This document shows, piece after piece, positions 22,363 through 35,719 of a stretch of DNA of 64,000 bases (within the stretch, counting starts at the first letter, position 1; every line of letters starts with the position of its first letter). The notes under the pieces are model-generated. The model was given only the letters and a program-made list of their open reading frames with translations, ran no database searches and had not been told where the DNA came from. The stretch is from Pholiota molesta. Lineage: Eukaryota; Basidiomycota; Agaricomycetes; Agaricales; Strophariaceae. A program made the position numbers and the translations under genes. The DNA lies in contig JACGCK010000039.1 of assembly GCA_014925825.1 (NCBI GenBank), positions 124,001 to 188,000 on the forward strand. Reading direction: 5' to 3'.

Positions 22363-24885
22363 ATGTCCGCAGTATCTAGCCTGCGCGGCTCATTGCGCCA
22401 GTATCTGACTCTACTATTCACTCTTGATAACGCAAAGTCTGGCTTGTTCTATTATGTTCTCCTTACTCATGTCGTGAAGGCGCATCGACACTTACGGGCG
22501 AGAGGCGTAACGTCCTCCGCGAAGGATATATACACCTGGATATCTCAAGTACGCACGGCTGCTGCTCAAACATTGCATATGGACTTAATGAATGTCCCTC
22601 CTCAAGCAAATTATATATTTAATTCTGCGCATGCCATCCACGCGTCGCAAGGTTACTGCTCAAATGGAGCAGGCAAGGCTGGACATTGAGAGCCGCCTTG
22701 TACCCAAGGGCGCGGCCGTGACACGCCATCTAGCTCTTCCGTCAGAAGGGAAATCATTGGAATGGATTCTTCAGGAGATGGACAAGATGGATGTTGAACT
22801 AGGTGGATCAGCTGAGAGTTGGCGAGAAGGAAAGCTCTCTGGCGCAGTTTATCGTATGTTTTCAGTTGATGGTGCTGACTTGGCAAGATTGACACCTAAA
22901 TGTTGCACAGATGGAGGCGATGACCTCTCAAAAATAATTGTCGCCGCGTATTCACGTTATTGCGTCTCAAATCCTCTTCATCCCGACGTCTTCCCAGCCA
23001 TCAGAAAGATGGAAGCAGAAATTGTTGCAATGTGTCTCAAAATGTATCGTGGCCCATCTGGTTCAGCAGGTACTATGACTTCTGGGGGCACTGAAAGCAT
23101 CGTCATGGCCGTCAAGACATACCGCGATTGGGCTAGGGCTGTCAAAGGCATCAAAGCGCCAGAAATGTCAGTTTAGAGGGAATCCATGTTAATTTTATAT
23201 TGACCGTTACGCAGGATCGTGTCTACGACGGCTCATGCGGCGTTTGATAAAGGCGCTGCTTACCTCGGTATCAAGGTTCATACCATCCCGCTTGACCCAT
23301 ATACTCGCCAGATTAACCTGAAGCTCGTTAAACGTGCCATGTAAGTTGCGATTTTTCGGTGTCACAATTTTACTCAACATCAAACAGAAATCCTAATACA
23401 ATAATGGTTGGGACCTCATTGAACATCGCCAGTATCAAATTTCAGACTGATTTTTTATTCAACTAGCTTGTTGGATCGTGTGTCAACTTCCCAGACGGTA
23501 ATCAGGATAACATCGAGGAACTATCCATCCTCGCCAAGAAATACAAGATTGGTCTCCATGTCGACTGCTGTCTTGGCTCGTTCATTGTTCCTTTCCTCGA
23601 GCCAGCTGGGTTGGCGCAAGGTGATAGCAAAGGAAGATACAAACTTCAACCCTTTGATTTCACCGTCGATGGTGTCACGAGCATCAGCTGTGATACTCAT
23701 AAGGTGCGCAGCCTTTGCAGTTTTGGTTTGTGAAACGTTTTCTCAGTCCGCTTTTTATAGTATGGATTCGCTCCCAAGGTAGAATTCGTGCGCGTGTACA
23801 TGCATATTTAATATTTAACGCGGCTTGTACAGGGAACCTCGGTAATTATGTATCGCACTGCTGAGCTGCGCCAATACCAATACTACGTAAATCCAACGTG
23901 GCCTGGTGCGTATAATCCCTCAGGACTCCAATCCTTATTCCTTACAAATCACGACATTCCATAATTAGGTGGTGTCTATGCCAGCCCGAGCTTGTCTGGC
24001 TCTAGGTGAGATAGAAAAACATGCATTCAATTGTATCGTTCTTATTGAAATTTTACTAATAGGCCTGGTGCTTTAATCGCTGGATGTTGGGCAGTTATGC
24101 AACATGTGGGTACTGAGTAAGTTCCTTCAAAATTACGCGCAACTCCGTTTATACTAATCTTTATAACCTATAATCAGAGGTTATTTGCAATCCTGCCGTG
24201 AAATTGTTTCTGCTGCGCGGAAGATCGCCGACGCTATCACCGATGATATACCCGAACTCTATGTACTCGGCAATCCCCCTGCATCAGTCGTTGCGTTTGC
24301 CAGTAAACATCCTACCGTCGATGCTTTGGAAGTTGGGGATGGTATGAGAAAGCGTGGATGGCATCTCAATGGACTCAGCGAGCCGAAGAGTGTGCATATT
24401 GCGTGCACGGTATGTCGCAAATCTTTTTCGACCGTCACGAACACTGCTCTAATTGTCGATCTTCTGTTCCGTTCCGTTATTCCTCGTCATTCTGCTTTGA
24501 AACTTTGTTTGAAACTTCGCGTGCAAACGTCGAACTTATTTTGTTTTACCCTATTCCGCGTTCTTCCCGCCGACTTCTACCACCTTCCGCTCCTCCGATT
24601 TCGCCATTGGCTATGTCGGGCCTGCTATAGCGGCTTACTCTGCCCCTCGTGGACCAGTTTATCGCCGACTTGAAGGACTCGGTGCGGGAAGCCAAAATCG
24701 CACCCACTGGGAAAGGCTCCATGGTAGCTGTATATGGTGCGTTTTATTCTCGCTCCCTCAGGAACACACTGATTGATCATATTTGTCTTTTCCTTTGGAT
24801 AGGTCTGGGTAACTCAAGCGCTGTCGGTCCGGACATGGTGGGCCAGCTTGCATCGGCGTTCTTGGATGCGATGTATAAGGCTTGA
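22363..24885 (+). CDS. DPL1: Sphingosine-1-phosphate lyase (PLP-dependent)
   Basis: Endoplasmic-reticulum enzyme that cleaves phosphorylated sphingoid bases to phosphoethanolamine and a fatty aldehyde, the exit step of sphingolipid breakdown. An N-terminal hydrophobic segment ([20 protein letters not shown]) would anchor it. The catalytic body has [32 protein letters not shown], the group II decarboxylase-like blocks [17 protein letters not shown] and [16 protein letters not shown], and the PLP-lysine motif DTHKYGFAPKGTS, where an intron falls directly after HK. Then [17 protein letters not shown], and a C-terminus ending FLDAMYKA. About ten exons, all in consistent frame with no indels, in contrast to its divergent neighbour. 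Start is the first ATG, in good position before the anchor. Confidence 0.92.
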
Positions 24886-25727
24886 TTGTACTTTTAGTTA
24901 CATTCTATGTAGGTGAGTCGAATGATGTATCAATGTCTGATCCAACTCATCTCTGATTTTTTTTTCCATGATAGTTTCTATTACCTGAGTAGTCCTTGTC
25001 AATCCTATGTACATTTTCAATTGGCATGTATTGGAAAAGGATGGAAGCATTAACTCTGAGTGCTGTCTGTTGGGAACGTTAAAAAAGCCTGCATTTTGCG
25101 GTCAATATTTGATGGGTTTTGATCTCCAGATTGAGGGCACAACCCGAGTTTCGTAACTATTGCGCGCCAAATGGCAGATAGCGCTGAATTTTAAGTCAAC
25201 TTAAGCGCTTCACTGCCATAATGAAAATACATACTTACTCTTGCGGCGATGATGGGAATTGGAAAGCTCTCTTGCACATGGAATTTTTATGTCCATAACG
25301 TTGGCTACAACCATTCAGATGCGACAAGTCAAGCGCGTTTGAATTACATCTTCCAATCGCCCTTCCTCCGCACAATGACGACACTCGTATAAAATAAAAT
25401 AAATAAAAAACACCGGTCATTTTGGTCCTCTGAAATACCGTTGATTGGGTGCCTGCGCTGTTGAGACTCTGCAAGGCGTTTATATGACAATCGGTGGAAG
25501 AGTGTAGAGGCCGCGCTTAACAAATTCACTGGCCACGAAGGAAAGTATGAATATGAAAAATTGAAACAAGAACTATTAGACAACATAAAGGCTTTAACTA
25601 GCAATAATAATCAACGACAGACAACATTAGAAGGATGGAATCGGACATGTACAATACAGAGGCATAATTAGAACAAGCATTAGGACGTTGCAAGACAAGG
25701 GAAACCAGAAATTATTTCGCTATTCAA
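24886..25727. other. Intergenic, no gene seen
   Basis: 3' flanks of the lyase (+) and the DUF7726 gene (-). AT-rich, only short open frames without splice or family support. Confidence 0.5.
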
Positions 25728-26550
25728 TTAACCAGTGAAGACCCACACATGACGACGATTCTCGCGAGAGAGGCCAGAGTTGTACAAGTTCTCCGTCTCG
25801 ATGCGTTTGGCCGTCTTCTTTTTATTTTCAAAGATGCGTACTTTCTCGAAATAAACATATCTAGGAGCATATATGCATTGGTCAGATGAGAAATACATAG
25901 GCAATGTAAAGTCTTACGCGGCATAGTAGGTACCGTTAGAAGCACCGTCGGTTTTGCCTTTTTCGCGCACTAAGGACTGGTGAGTTGGGGAATCCTAGAA
26001 GACTCAAAGGACATACTGAAACGACCAAAGGAATTGTTGTTAATACCGCCAATGTCTCTCAACCAATGGGTAACCTAGGATGTATTAACAACGCTTGTTC
26101 TTGTTCGCCACTCAAGAAGAGTAGTAAATACCTTCCAACCAGGAGTTTTCTGCAAGAGCCTGATCTTGCGGCGGACTTCGCCGCAATCATCACTGCAAAA
26201 CAAGACGTGAGCTTCAAATCGCAGAGCGGGAGAATCAACGCGTACAAGATGGGCACTTCTCCCTATGAAGGCAAAGCAACTGAGGGTCAGCAGAAATAAC
26301 TTGGTGCGAGGTAGAGACGCGCCTCATCCTCTCCCTCAAGAGTGATATCCATCCAGGATCGAGGCTTGGTGGGTTTGGATGCTTCCTTGGCCGCGTCAGA
26401 AGAACTGGACGCGTCAGACGCGTCGCCGACGCGTGCTTTTTTGTTGGGGAGGTCAAGAGTAGTCTGCACGAGGTTCTTAGTAGAGCCCGAGGAAGAGGCC
26501 TCCGCGAGAGGGGCAGATTCCATCGCGTCGGATTTACGTTTAGGAGCCAT
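25728..26550 (-). CDS. DUF7726-type small basic protein, copy 1
   Basis: Function unknown; composition suggests a nuclear protein. Minus-strand exons give MAPKRKSDAMES, a Ser/Ala-rich stretch with KKARVGDASDASSSSDA, the acidic lead PRSWMDITLEGEDE, then the conserved core: GEVPIF, DDCGEVRRKIRLLQKTPGW, VTHWLRDIGGINNNSFGRFM, GTYYAAYVYFEKVRIFENKK, ending in TG-stop at 25728-25730. This core (D-x-C-x-E-V-R-x-K-I and Y-x-x-A-Y-V-x-F-E-x-x-R-I) is the fungal DUF7726 pattern. Six exons, no frame jumps. A clear paralogue lies on the opposite strand at 49292-50214 with the same exon plan. A TATA element lies about 100 bp upstream. Confidence 0.75.
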
Positions 26551-27110
26551 TGCAGGGACTGGAGGTTGATGGCAGGTATGGAGTTGACGAGGGCGAAGAT
26601 GGTGGTAGTGAAGGAAGAAGAAGAAGGGGGATACGGGATACTGGAGCCCTTTATATAAGTAGCCCCAATTAATTGAATCTTCGCCAGGGGCGGGGGCGGA
26701 GCATATTTTCGGGTCATTTAATGCGTAATACGCGCTCAATAAGGTCTTATGTAAATTGATCTGTAACAGATCCTCCATTTTTGTAGCCAAGCCTACAGGT
26801 ATTGAATAACTCTTATCTATAAAATCAAAGGATTTACGCGTCGCGCTTGTTGTAGACCATGAGGAAGGAGCGGATCGCGTTCAACGCGCTGTTGCAGCGC
26901 GCTCTGGCAGCCACCGTTTTGGGTAAATGCGTGTTGTGCCTTGTTTGATGCGGGAGTCACTGGCAAGCATGACAGGCATCGCGTCAACAAACGCGTTGCC
27001 AGGCTTGGATCTTGCTTCGTAGAGCCTGCAGCGCGGATACCCCACACTTTATCTAATACTCACTTTTTGTTAGCGCCGGCCTAGCCAACGCTATCAACAC
27101 TATCTACATA
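26551..27110. promoter_or_regulatory. Divergent intergenic region, DUF7726 copy 1 / GCP gene
   Basis: 560 bp between divergent ATGs. Holds the TATA element of the minus-strand gene and a GC-rich stretch at 26830-27040 with no supported coding. Confidence 0.5.
26651..26657 (-). promoter_or_regulatory. TATA element of DUF7726 copy 1
   Basis: Minus-strand TATATAA followed by AGGG, about 100 bp before the ATG at 26550. Confidence 0.45.
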
Positions 27111-30100
27111 ATGTGGGGCCATATTGGCTTCGACTATGACTTCAGCGCGCCACTCGACGAACATGCGGAGTCCCTACTACCACGAATTGCGCCTAGTTTC
27201 TTCGTTCCAAAACTGGAGGACAAACCTCAGAATCCTATCATGGATAGTCTAAAACTGGAAAAGATGAATGAGATGAAACCTAAGAGACGTTTTCAACCAT
27301 ATCAGCTTCCTCAGGAACTGGCAATCTTGACCTTGGATAACGATTTTACGAGCAAAGAAGAGGAAACTTGGACGAGGATCGAGGAGCTCTGGAACAATGC
27401 AGTCATACGGAAACTTGGAGTTCGGGTACGTAATCTCTGAGTACTCAATGACGCCATCTAACGACTGCTGCAGAATGGGATCTTGTCTTGGGACAGACTC
27501 CGATCCTCACATTCCGCACGCGCATCAAGTACGCCCTATCTATCTGAACAGGATGATTTAGTGTTCGCTTCAGCACGGAACTAGTGAGTACATGAACTCA
27601 TACTTCTCAATTGTACGCGAAAACTTATTTTGCTAAGTGTTCAGCCACGCTTGTTCAATCCTGCGCATAATCTGCTCTATGTAACGCAGAAGGAATTATT
27701 GGTCTCTCTCAAAATGATCGTTTTGGGCTTTTCATCTCAATATCATATATGGGACCCAGTGCTAGAGCGATTTGTGCAAGATGACACAGGAAGCAATGGC
27801 AGGATAGGATTTGTTTTCATTGATGGGAAAGACGAAATAATTAGTGATAGGTATGTCATATGCTAAGAATAAGGCTTCCTGACTGACGGGATATCAGTGT
27901 CATTTCGAGATTCTTGAAGATTGGCACGTTTTTGCGTCGCCTCGACACTCTACTGTCATCGCTACGTACAAGGTGAACCACTTGATACAGAAAATCCGTC
28001 TTCTTGAAATTCAAACATAAGCAGATCAGCCAAAGAAGGTCCTACTATCCATGCCTTTGCCCATTCACTGTCGACCACGATTGATTACCTCAGAGAGGGT
28101 CTCAAGGCATGTCCACCCAGTAAGGACGACCTCATTTCCGACGCAACGCCCCTTCGACTGCTTTCTATATGGAGCCACTATGCAACATACGAGGAACTCT
28201 TAGATGCATTAGCTGACCTTTACCAGCGTGTAAGTAAAAAAAAAAAATACGCGTTTATAACCTGATTTCTGAATGATTTTGCTTCTTCAGAATGAATCTC
28301 TGTCTCCAGAGGTTTATCCCAGCATCGAGTCATCACCAGTTCCTCTTCTTTCGCGCATATATGAACGGTTGAGCTACCATCACGACCATAATTCTTCGCC
28401 TCTCATCTTGGCGACAATTGCTTTTATACTCACAAGCACTTCCCAAGAATACCTCCAAGATGTTGCACGATCTGTTGGTTTTGGTGGCCAACCTGTCAAG
28501 GTTAAAACGGCTGTAAAAAATCGAAGCGGCGATTACAACTTCGATGAAGCCGACGAAGAAGAGGACGAAGAAGATATTTTTGATCAACTTGACAAGATTG
28601 AAACTGCGTTCCCTACGTTCTTTCCCCAGAAAGTCTTACAGGCTCTTCCTGCTGCACAGAAGTCGCTTGTGCTCTTTCAAATCGCCCAACCTGACAGTCC
28701 ATATCTTGTTTCAAATTCCAGTCGCTTCATCCGGTGGTTATGGAATACAGAGGAAATACTTGCCGCATGGGAAGACTTGCCATTACCACCTATTACCTCT
28801 TTTCAATTGACAACACCAAAGAATTCACTTCTAACTTCCGCTACTCCTTATAAACCTGAACTTGTCGACTTCCAAACTTATGATCAAGAACCAGGGGCCA
28901 CCATCTCAGATGCTTCGCTGCAAGTCCGTGATAACTCATATCTCCTGCTTCGAACATTCATCGACAAGTTCCCCGATTCTCTCCCGCCCATCACTCCGTC
29001 ATTATCAGAGCTGACATCTCTGACCTTCAGGGACCTCTTGGAACATGCATCTACATTATCCACCTCTTTACTGTCGCTCTTCATCAATTCCCCAGGAATC
29101 CTCAACTTCCGCTCCCATCTCGTCCTCATGCGATCATATCTTCTCATTGCGGCCCCATCTTTCAAATCGCGTCTGCTCAACGCGCTTTTCTCCGACGCGG
29201 GCGAATATGGCGCCGATACCACGGCACATTCGATGACCATCCAGTCACTCCGACGCCGCCCAGGGAAGAAAGCCAAACAGAGCAACCAGCCATGGGCAAT
29301 CGGCCTTTCACCGCATCTTCTGGAGCGCGAGACGTGGCCGCCTGTTGGCGCGGACTTGAGCTTCTTCTTGCGGACGGTTATTGTGGATTCGCTAGATTCA
29401 GCGAAGGAGACGGAGGATGGCAAAGTTGAGCGTGAACAAGTTGTGGAAGAGGCTGAATGGAGATTGGGGTTCGCGATTCGTGATTTACCGACGGGTGCTG
29501 GTCGCGACAAATGGTTGGATCCCTTATGTATGTTATCTTTGTTATATTTGTGTCGCAAGCTTGCTGATTTTTTTTTTTTTGTGTTCATAGCTATCGAGTA
29601 CGCGTGTTTTTTTTCTGCGCAGTGCAGTCGTAACTAATTTGGTTTCCGAAGGGCACTGGATTTCCTTTACATGGATTATAAGCCTCCTCGCCCTCTTGAG
29701 ATTCTCATCTCCCCCGATATTCTGTCGAAATATCAACGTATGTTCGCTTTTATCCTACGATTGTTTCGAGGTACGAAATATACTTGATTTCAATATATAT
29801 CTAAGCATACTAACCTGGATCTACAGTCGAATGTGCTCTGAAATCTCTTTTCCGGATGTCAACACACCGCGCCATTGCGACCTACCTGTTCCCTACTTTG
29901 ACACCGTCGCGCAAGCTGTTGCTCCACTTTCGATTTCTATCCCAAGCATTCGTGTCCAGTCTATCGGGATACGTGTTTGACACTGCTATTGGAGGCAACT
30001 TCGATCCCTTTTTGGCACGCTTGTCGCCAGAGACTTTGAATCCCGCAGGATCAGATCTAAACAACGACCCTAGTGCTGGCTTCTCCGATGTGTTCGAGCT

Positions 30101-30540
30101 CGCTCAGCGACACTCTGCGCTGCTGGACGATATTCTAAGCGCATGTCTGCTGCGCACGGGCCAGAGAGGCGTCGGCGACCTTCTCCGCCAATGCTTGGAA
30201 TTGGTATTAGAGTTCTGCATCGTCGTTGGTGAACTGCATCGAGGTCGGGTACAGGAGTATCAAGCTGCTCCCTTGATTGATGAGCTCTTCCGGAAGTTCT
30301 CCCTAAAGATGACTACTTTCGTAAGTCTCCAGAGTGATGGAATGATGGATTTTATTGATACATCTGTTGCAGATTAAAGTCTTGAAAGGCCTTGTTGACA
30401 AGGGACCTTCGTCGTCGATACTACCTTCGGAAACATACTTAGGGGGAGAGAGACGTCCAACAGGAGGCGTGGACGCTCTATATCATCTACTCATACGTTT
30501 AGATCTTACTGATTGGTGGAGTAAATCGGGAAGACGCTAA
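27111..30540 (+). CDS. Gamma-tubulin complex component (Spc97/Spc98 family, GCP5/6-like)
   Basis: Part of the gamma-tubulin ring complex that nucleates microtubules at the spindle pole body. N-terminal exon MWGHIGFDYDF; then LLYVTQKELLVSLKMIVLG and FSSQYHIWDP, a GRIP1 start seen in GCP proteins; the middle has TIDYLREGLKACPPSKDD and LLSIWSHYATYEELLDALAD. The long exon 28273-29530 contains an acidic insert (FDEADEEEDEEDIFDQLD) and FPTFFPQKVLQALPAAQKSL. The GRIP2 landmark is clear: LDFLYMDYKPPRPLEILISP, LSKYQRMFAFILRLFRVECA, and C-terminal helices up to DLTDWWSKSGRR. Roughly ten exons, consistent frames. The high divergence and length suggest GCP5/GCP6 class, not the core GCP2/GCP3; that sub-call is tentative. 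Confidence 0.82.
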
Positions 30541-30585
30541 GGTTTTATTTGACCATTTTGTCGGATGGTTCCGTTTGTTTATTAT

Positions 30586-31953
30586 CTAGTACAGCCTGGA
30601 AGCCCCTGCTTTCCAGAATTCAACGCTGCATTGCAGTCGACCCAAATTTTTTAAATCAGAGAGATCGCGCACAAGCGCCCGAGATGCTTCCTTACGACTA
30701 ATCTCTCCGCGTATTAGGAAGTGGAGTTTGGTTGAGGCAAGGAATCTATTGCCACCAATGAATAAGTGGCGGATAGCTTGAAGATCGAACTCTGCCATCT
30801 CTTTTGGTTCGTTCATATGGATGACAATCGTCACCTTCTCCACGCTTGATGATGAGATTCGAGACAAAATATTCACCAGCCAATCACTTGTACGGGGACT
30901 GCCATTACCGAATAGATATACAGGGCCGAGGGAAATTTTGCGTAAGAAACTATTCTTCTCGAGATCAAGCTGATCAACCAATACTTCTAGGTTAACACAA
31001 TTTAGTGCGTTAGCATTGGACAGAACAAATCATAAGAAATAATTACATACTTTGAGGTTCGCCAACCGTTCCAATGATACCATCTCGAGGCAGATACGAG
31101 CCGAATGGGGCACACATAAGTGACAACCTCTCCAACGTCGAACCAAATTCATGAACGAATACGCAGACGGCTTCAGCGTTGTCCTCGGTGACGGACATTA
31201 CATTTAGGACCTGAATTCTTCGGGGAGATTGTAAGAGGAACCATTCTAACACAGGCGTTGGAAAGGGACACTCGATTTCCAGTGCCGTCAACAGTGGGGG
31301 CGGCGAAACATAATGAATGGCCTCCTTGAGTTGGTCTGAACTGACACTCCAGTAATCTTCCCATCCAATTAAAGACAGGGAAAGAGCCTCCAACGCCGGA
31401 GCGGAGGCAATAAATTGAACCATTTCGAAGAAGCTTCCAAACTTTATGAATAGACAAATTAGGTAGTTAGCACAACATCCAAGAATATAGGCCGGGTTTT
31501 AAAGCGTACTATGGTGCGGCTCAACATCAAGCATCTAAGATTATTCGCCGTTGGAAGAGCGCATAAATTCTCCATCGCTCGTCGATTCAGTCGCACGTAC
31601 TGCCAATTAATGATAATCAGATCAAGACGCTCCAGTCCATCGAAATCTCGAAGACGTTCAAGAATTAGATTCATGCCCATGACCTCCACATGCCGTCCAT
31701 CGAGGGTAAGCCATCGCACGGAAGACCGAGTGCCACTCGATCGAGGTCCGGATATCGCGTCTATCAAAGGCCAGGTCGATCTGCTAGATTGGTGGGGATA
31801 GATGAAAGGAAGGTGGATGGTTGAGTAGAGGTGAAAACGACAGGAAGGAAGCCAATTCTTGCAGACGGTGCTGCACGCGATGAGTGCGAGCTTGTCATCG
31901 TGCAGATAGTCGATTATCACATCACAGAGCTCTTGTGGGAAGATGGGAGACAT
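30586..31953 (-). CDS. F-box protein with LRR-like tail
   Basis: Probable substrate adaptor of an SCF ubiquitin ligase; such genes are numerous in mushroom genomes. From ATG 31953: MSPIFPQELCDVIIDYLHDD, KLALIACSTVCKNWLPSCR, a typical F-box. The remaining residues have spaced leucine-rich strands (LERLDLIIINW, LRCLMLSRTI, LEALSLSLIGW, LTALEIECPFP, LERLSLMCAPFG). Two introns were read, one after RTI (donor GTACGC) and one after GEPQ (donor GTATGT). The frame is open upstream to 32124, so a longer N-terminus is possible, but starting just before the F-box is usual. Substrate unknown. Confidence 0.72.
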
Positions 31954-32182
31954 TCCAGCTGCCTTGTGCCACACGCTTATTAGCCTGTGTCTTAAGAACG
32001 TCCTAGAGTCATTGTTGTTCGCTTTATTGGTCATAGGGCCACATTCTTTCATTAGATAAGATAAAGATAAAACGAAAAGAGCGAGAAGAGGCAGTCCGTC
32101 CTTAGGGTGACTGTAGGTATACAACCTAGCGTAACATAAGTTAGGAACGTTTGGACATGCGAAGGATTGTAGGTAAGCTTAC

Positions 32183-34931
32183 TTATAAATCTTCCGATAT
32201 TTGGTCCAACGTCTTCAAATCCCTGATTATGCGTTTAGACCCTTCTTCTCCAACGTTGTTTTCCGCGAAATCTCGGAAAACCACCTCAACTCTTTTCCAA
32301 ATATGCTCCTGCGGTCTGATTTCACAAAGCCGCAGAAGGGATGGCAGCCAGCAATCTGCAATCTCACTGAGCCACCAACGACGGCTCGCGACGGTCGACA
32401 GCAACGTTTTGAAGAAATCGGACGCAAATATTTCGTCGAACTGCTTCTCGATCGAAGGCGTGTGTGATGGACACAGCGCTTCATGTGTGAGGTAACACGT
32501 CGTACTGCTCTGGATAAAGATGCAAAGCGTGCGTATGCAGTCGATTTGAAGGCGTCGACTGTCGGTGTCCCCGGCGTTGGACAAGTGGAGGAGAGTCGCG
32601 ATGCCATTCGCCTCAGTAAAAGCACGGACGACATCACTCTGGCAACCTGTCAACAGCGGCTCCAGAAGCCGGATACACCCAATCTCCACATTCAAGTCGG
32701 GCGACGTTGATAACGTGTTCAAAAGGGTCTTCACGAACCAAGGGCGTTGTTCCTGGGTGACGCCAACCGGGGGGTGAAGAACTTGGAGCACATCAGCGAG
32801 AATCGAGTCCGGTACGAGGCCCTGGGCAACTCGGCCTTCCAGATACAGCTTCGATAACCCCTGCCGTGCCGCATCCTTGAGTTCTCGTGGGAAGTCGATT
32901 CGTGTAAAAATTGGGGCTGCGAGCTCCGCAAACTGGATGATGACAAATTCAAGGACCTCTCCTTGCACGCCATAGCGATCGGGATATTGTATGATAGAGG
33001 TGAATACAAGAATCATAGTCTGGCGAAAAACATGCGGTTGTATTTCTTCGTCCCAGAGCGTTGGTTTGTCCAAATTTCCCATGGTCAAGACACGCAGAAT
33101 AAGAGGGATGGTGATATGGCTGTGTGTCATGGCGGACCTATTGGTGGCCTTCTGCAACAGCTGAAGAAGGACCGGGACAGATCTTTGAATGATATCATGC
33201 ACTACGGCAGTGGTCAATTCCCAGTTCAGGGAACATTCTAAGAATGTGTCCAAAAGCCAGCGCTGAGTCAGGTCGCTGAGGGTGGATTCGCCATTGACAA
33301 ATGCCTCGAGGTGATAGATTAAAGCGAGTTGAGGGATACGAGATTCCAAAGAGTTCAAAGCCATAGTACAGGCGGCGATTGCGGAGGCATGAAGGTTGCT
33401 CGACTCTTTGAGAGCCTTCAGCGGAGCGTGCAGACTTCGCGGCCACATTATTGCAGTGCCATGTGTCAGTCGTACCCAAGCACGGCAGTACCTCTCAGCA
33501 ACTTCAGCGTCAGTGACGTGCCACCGCAGTTCGAACGAAAGATCGCGGTGGAAGCACGCGCTGAAGTGCTGCAGAACCATTGGAATGGCGCCCATCTCCC
33601 GCAAAATGTGGAATGCGGTGAACTCTTTCGGTAATCCTCCAATTGCCTGTAGGGTGGCTGCGACTGTATCTTCGTTTGAACAATTCTCAAGGAGCCAAAC
33701 TAATGCCGAAGCATCAATTAAGTGATCAGGATCAATAGCTGGTGCTATCGTTGGATTGCGGCGCCTGATAAGAATTCTGATTAGCGAATTGAATGTACCT
33801 TCAAAGATGTCAACGTACATAGAGCGCAATTGCTCGTCAATAGCAGCCTCTATATCCAAGAGGGGTTTGTGGATTGTATTCGGGGAGATCCAAAATCGGA
33901 GGTGTTCAGAGATCGGATGTTGATATGGGCAATCCGGATAGACTAAGGACATCCACATGGAGCCCAAGTAGAATGTATAGGCGAAAGCCACGATGGTAAA
34001 AGTAGCCGCGACAATAGCTGTATCTCCTGACCAGAGAAGTACGATGATACCGGCAAAAAATAGAAGGAGAGCAGCGTGCAGCAGAAGAGGTAAAGCGTTG
34101 ATAACAGCATAAACATGCCATCGCCGCAATTGACCATACCGTCGCTGTCTTTGCCTTGCACGATACTTTGGCGATCCGGAAACGTTCGGAGCAGGCTGTA
34201 TCCACTGTTTTGACAGCATAGATACGAGGGCTGCTGAAAGGCTGCAAGCAAGTGCAGCAAACCAGAGACCATTCACCCAAAGAATCTCTCGTGTATTTGG
34301 GACCAGATCTTGTCCTGGAACAGGAGGAATTTGGACCGTGGACTGGGTGATATTCAAAAGAGAAGACTGCCGCAAGTCTGAAATTAGCTGTTGAAGGAGC
34401 GCATTTGTTGAGTCAGAAGGACCGGGAAGCATTTGCTGATATGCTTGGATGATGAAGGTTGTTAAAACAGCAGAAAATAACCCCGTCTACTCGAATGTGA
34501 CGATTAAGATAGATATATGCGCATATAATCGGGAACAACTCACGAATACTAGGAGAACATCAATTCCTCGATTCAGCCCATCAGTCATAGCGGCGTCCAT
34601 TTTTGCGGTTTCATCGTTGTAGATGTGCCAAATGCGAGCATGTTCCGAACCTTCTGAGCCGACTTCATCATCCCAAAGGTTTGCTGCTGAAAATCAATGA
34701 GATTTGAGATTTGAAGATGATTGAAATTCTAACATTGCCCAGCACTATCAAGAAAGCTTGAGATGGTATAAGGAACGGAAGGGCTGTTAAGAAACGTCTG
34801 AATATCGCCGTAGAATAAGTTGGCAACTTCGTTACAACAGACATTGAGAGATAAGACCTACGCTGGAGGTGTTTGCTTGCTAGGCGACCATGGAGGTCGT
34901 CTTCGGCCTCATTCTTTGCATAACTAGACAT
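32183..34931 (-). CDS. DUF6535-domain membrane protein
   Basis: Agaricomycete-specific family of unknown function. The last exon alone (from 34432) encodes 749 aa. The DUF6535 region has several membrane segments: GLNRGIDVLLVFTGLFSAVL, VNGLWFAALACSLSAALVSM, NALPLLLHAALLLFFAGIIV and AFAYTFYLGSMWMSLVYPD; the loop SKQWIQPAP and the basic YRARQRQRRYGQLRRW lie between. The long C-terminal half is alpha-helical and armadillo-like in feel (repeated Leu-rich helices, for example RLLEPLLTGC, DCIRTLCIFIQ). Upstream exons from 34931 (MSSYAKNEAEDDLHGRL) include LWDDEVGSEGSEHARIWHIY, the usual family lead-in. Not adjacent to any recognisable partner except the F-box gene. Confidence 0.8.
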
Positions 34932-35719
34932 CCCGAGCTACCCAAGGATATCCTAGTAACTCTAGCGGTTTATCAGTTGAAATAACGCGTCCTATGGTAC
35001 TTTCCAGGGTCGCTGGTTATGGTTGAGATTCGAATTCATCCTGAGAGGTTATTGACACCGATAGGTGAGAAAGTGCTCAATGGCTGTGTCTCTGACGCTG
35101 TGCTTGTCACTGTGAGGCGCTGGTGTGCAGGTGGCGTTTGGGTGGCGTTGACGGTTGGACACCTGCCAAGTTGGCTCACGTTACCGACGCAGCCACAGTG
35201 CTTGCTGGTGTTTGGCCATTGTCATTATAGGTTGCCGATATGCCGCAATCAAGTAGGCGCCTAAATCTGACAGAAGCGTTCCTTGAACGGAAGTTCTTAC
35301 TTTAAAGCCGACGCCATTTCCTCTGTTCATAACGGACTTCAAGCCACGCATTGACATCGGAATACAATAAGTACCTTGTACCTCCCAAAGAGAAACTTGC
35401 CTAAAACGCTTCAAAGCGATCCCGCTTCCTTCTATAATCGTACTCCGTACTCGATGAGAAGTTCCACTGTCCAAGACGTAGACGGAGCGTGTGTAACTAA
35501 CTGCCATCGGTGCATATTCTCCTCCGACTCAGGCTGCCATCATCGTCTTACCCCTCCAGACCCGGTGAAGATGACGCGCGAGCTTCTCAATACCTTATCA
35601 CAGATGACGAGCTATGAATAGTTTGAACACCGCAAGAGGCCACAGAAATGCTCGTATAAGTACGTGCATGGGACCAAAGGTATAGTCGCTACCCGCCTTG
35701 GTTAAACTTTTCAATTGGT
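34932..35719. other. Intergenic with an unassigned minus-strand frame
   Basis: A 108-codon minus-strand frame (35181-35507, starting MAVSYTRSVYVLDSGTSHRV) is open but belongs to no family I recognise and has no clear partner exons. The stretch also serves as promoter of the reductase gene starting at 35720. Confidence 0.35.

Noticed and set aside
30586..34931. F-box and DUF6535 genes as a functional pair
   Set aside because: Same strand and close, but both families are scattered widely in mushroom genomes, and nothing in the sequence links their roles.
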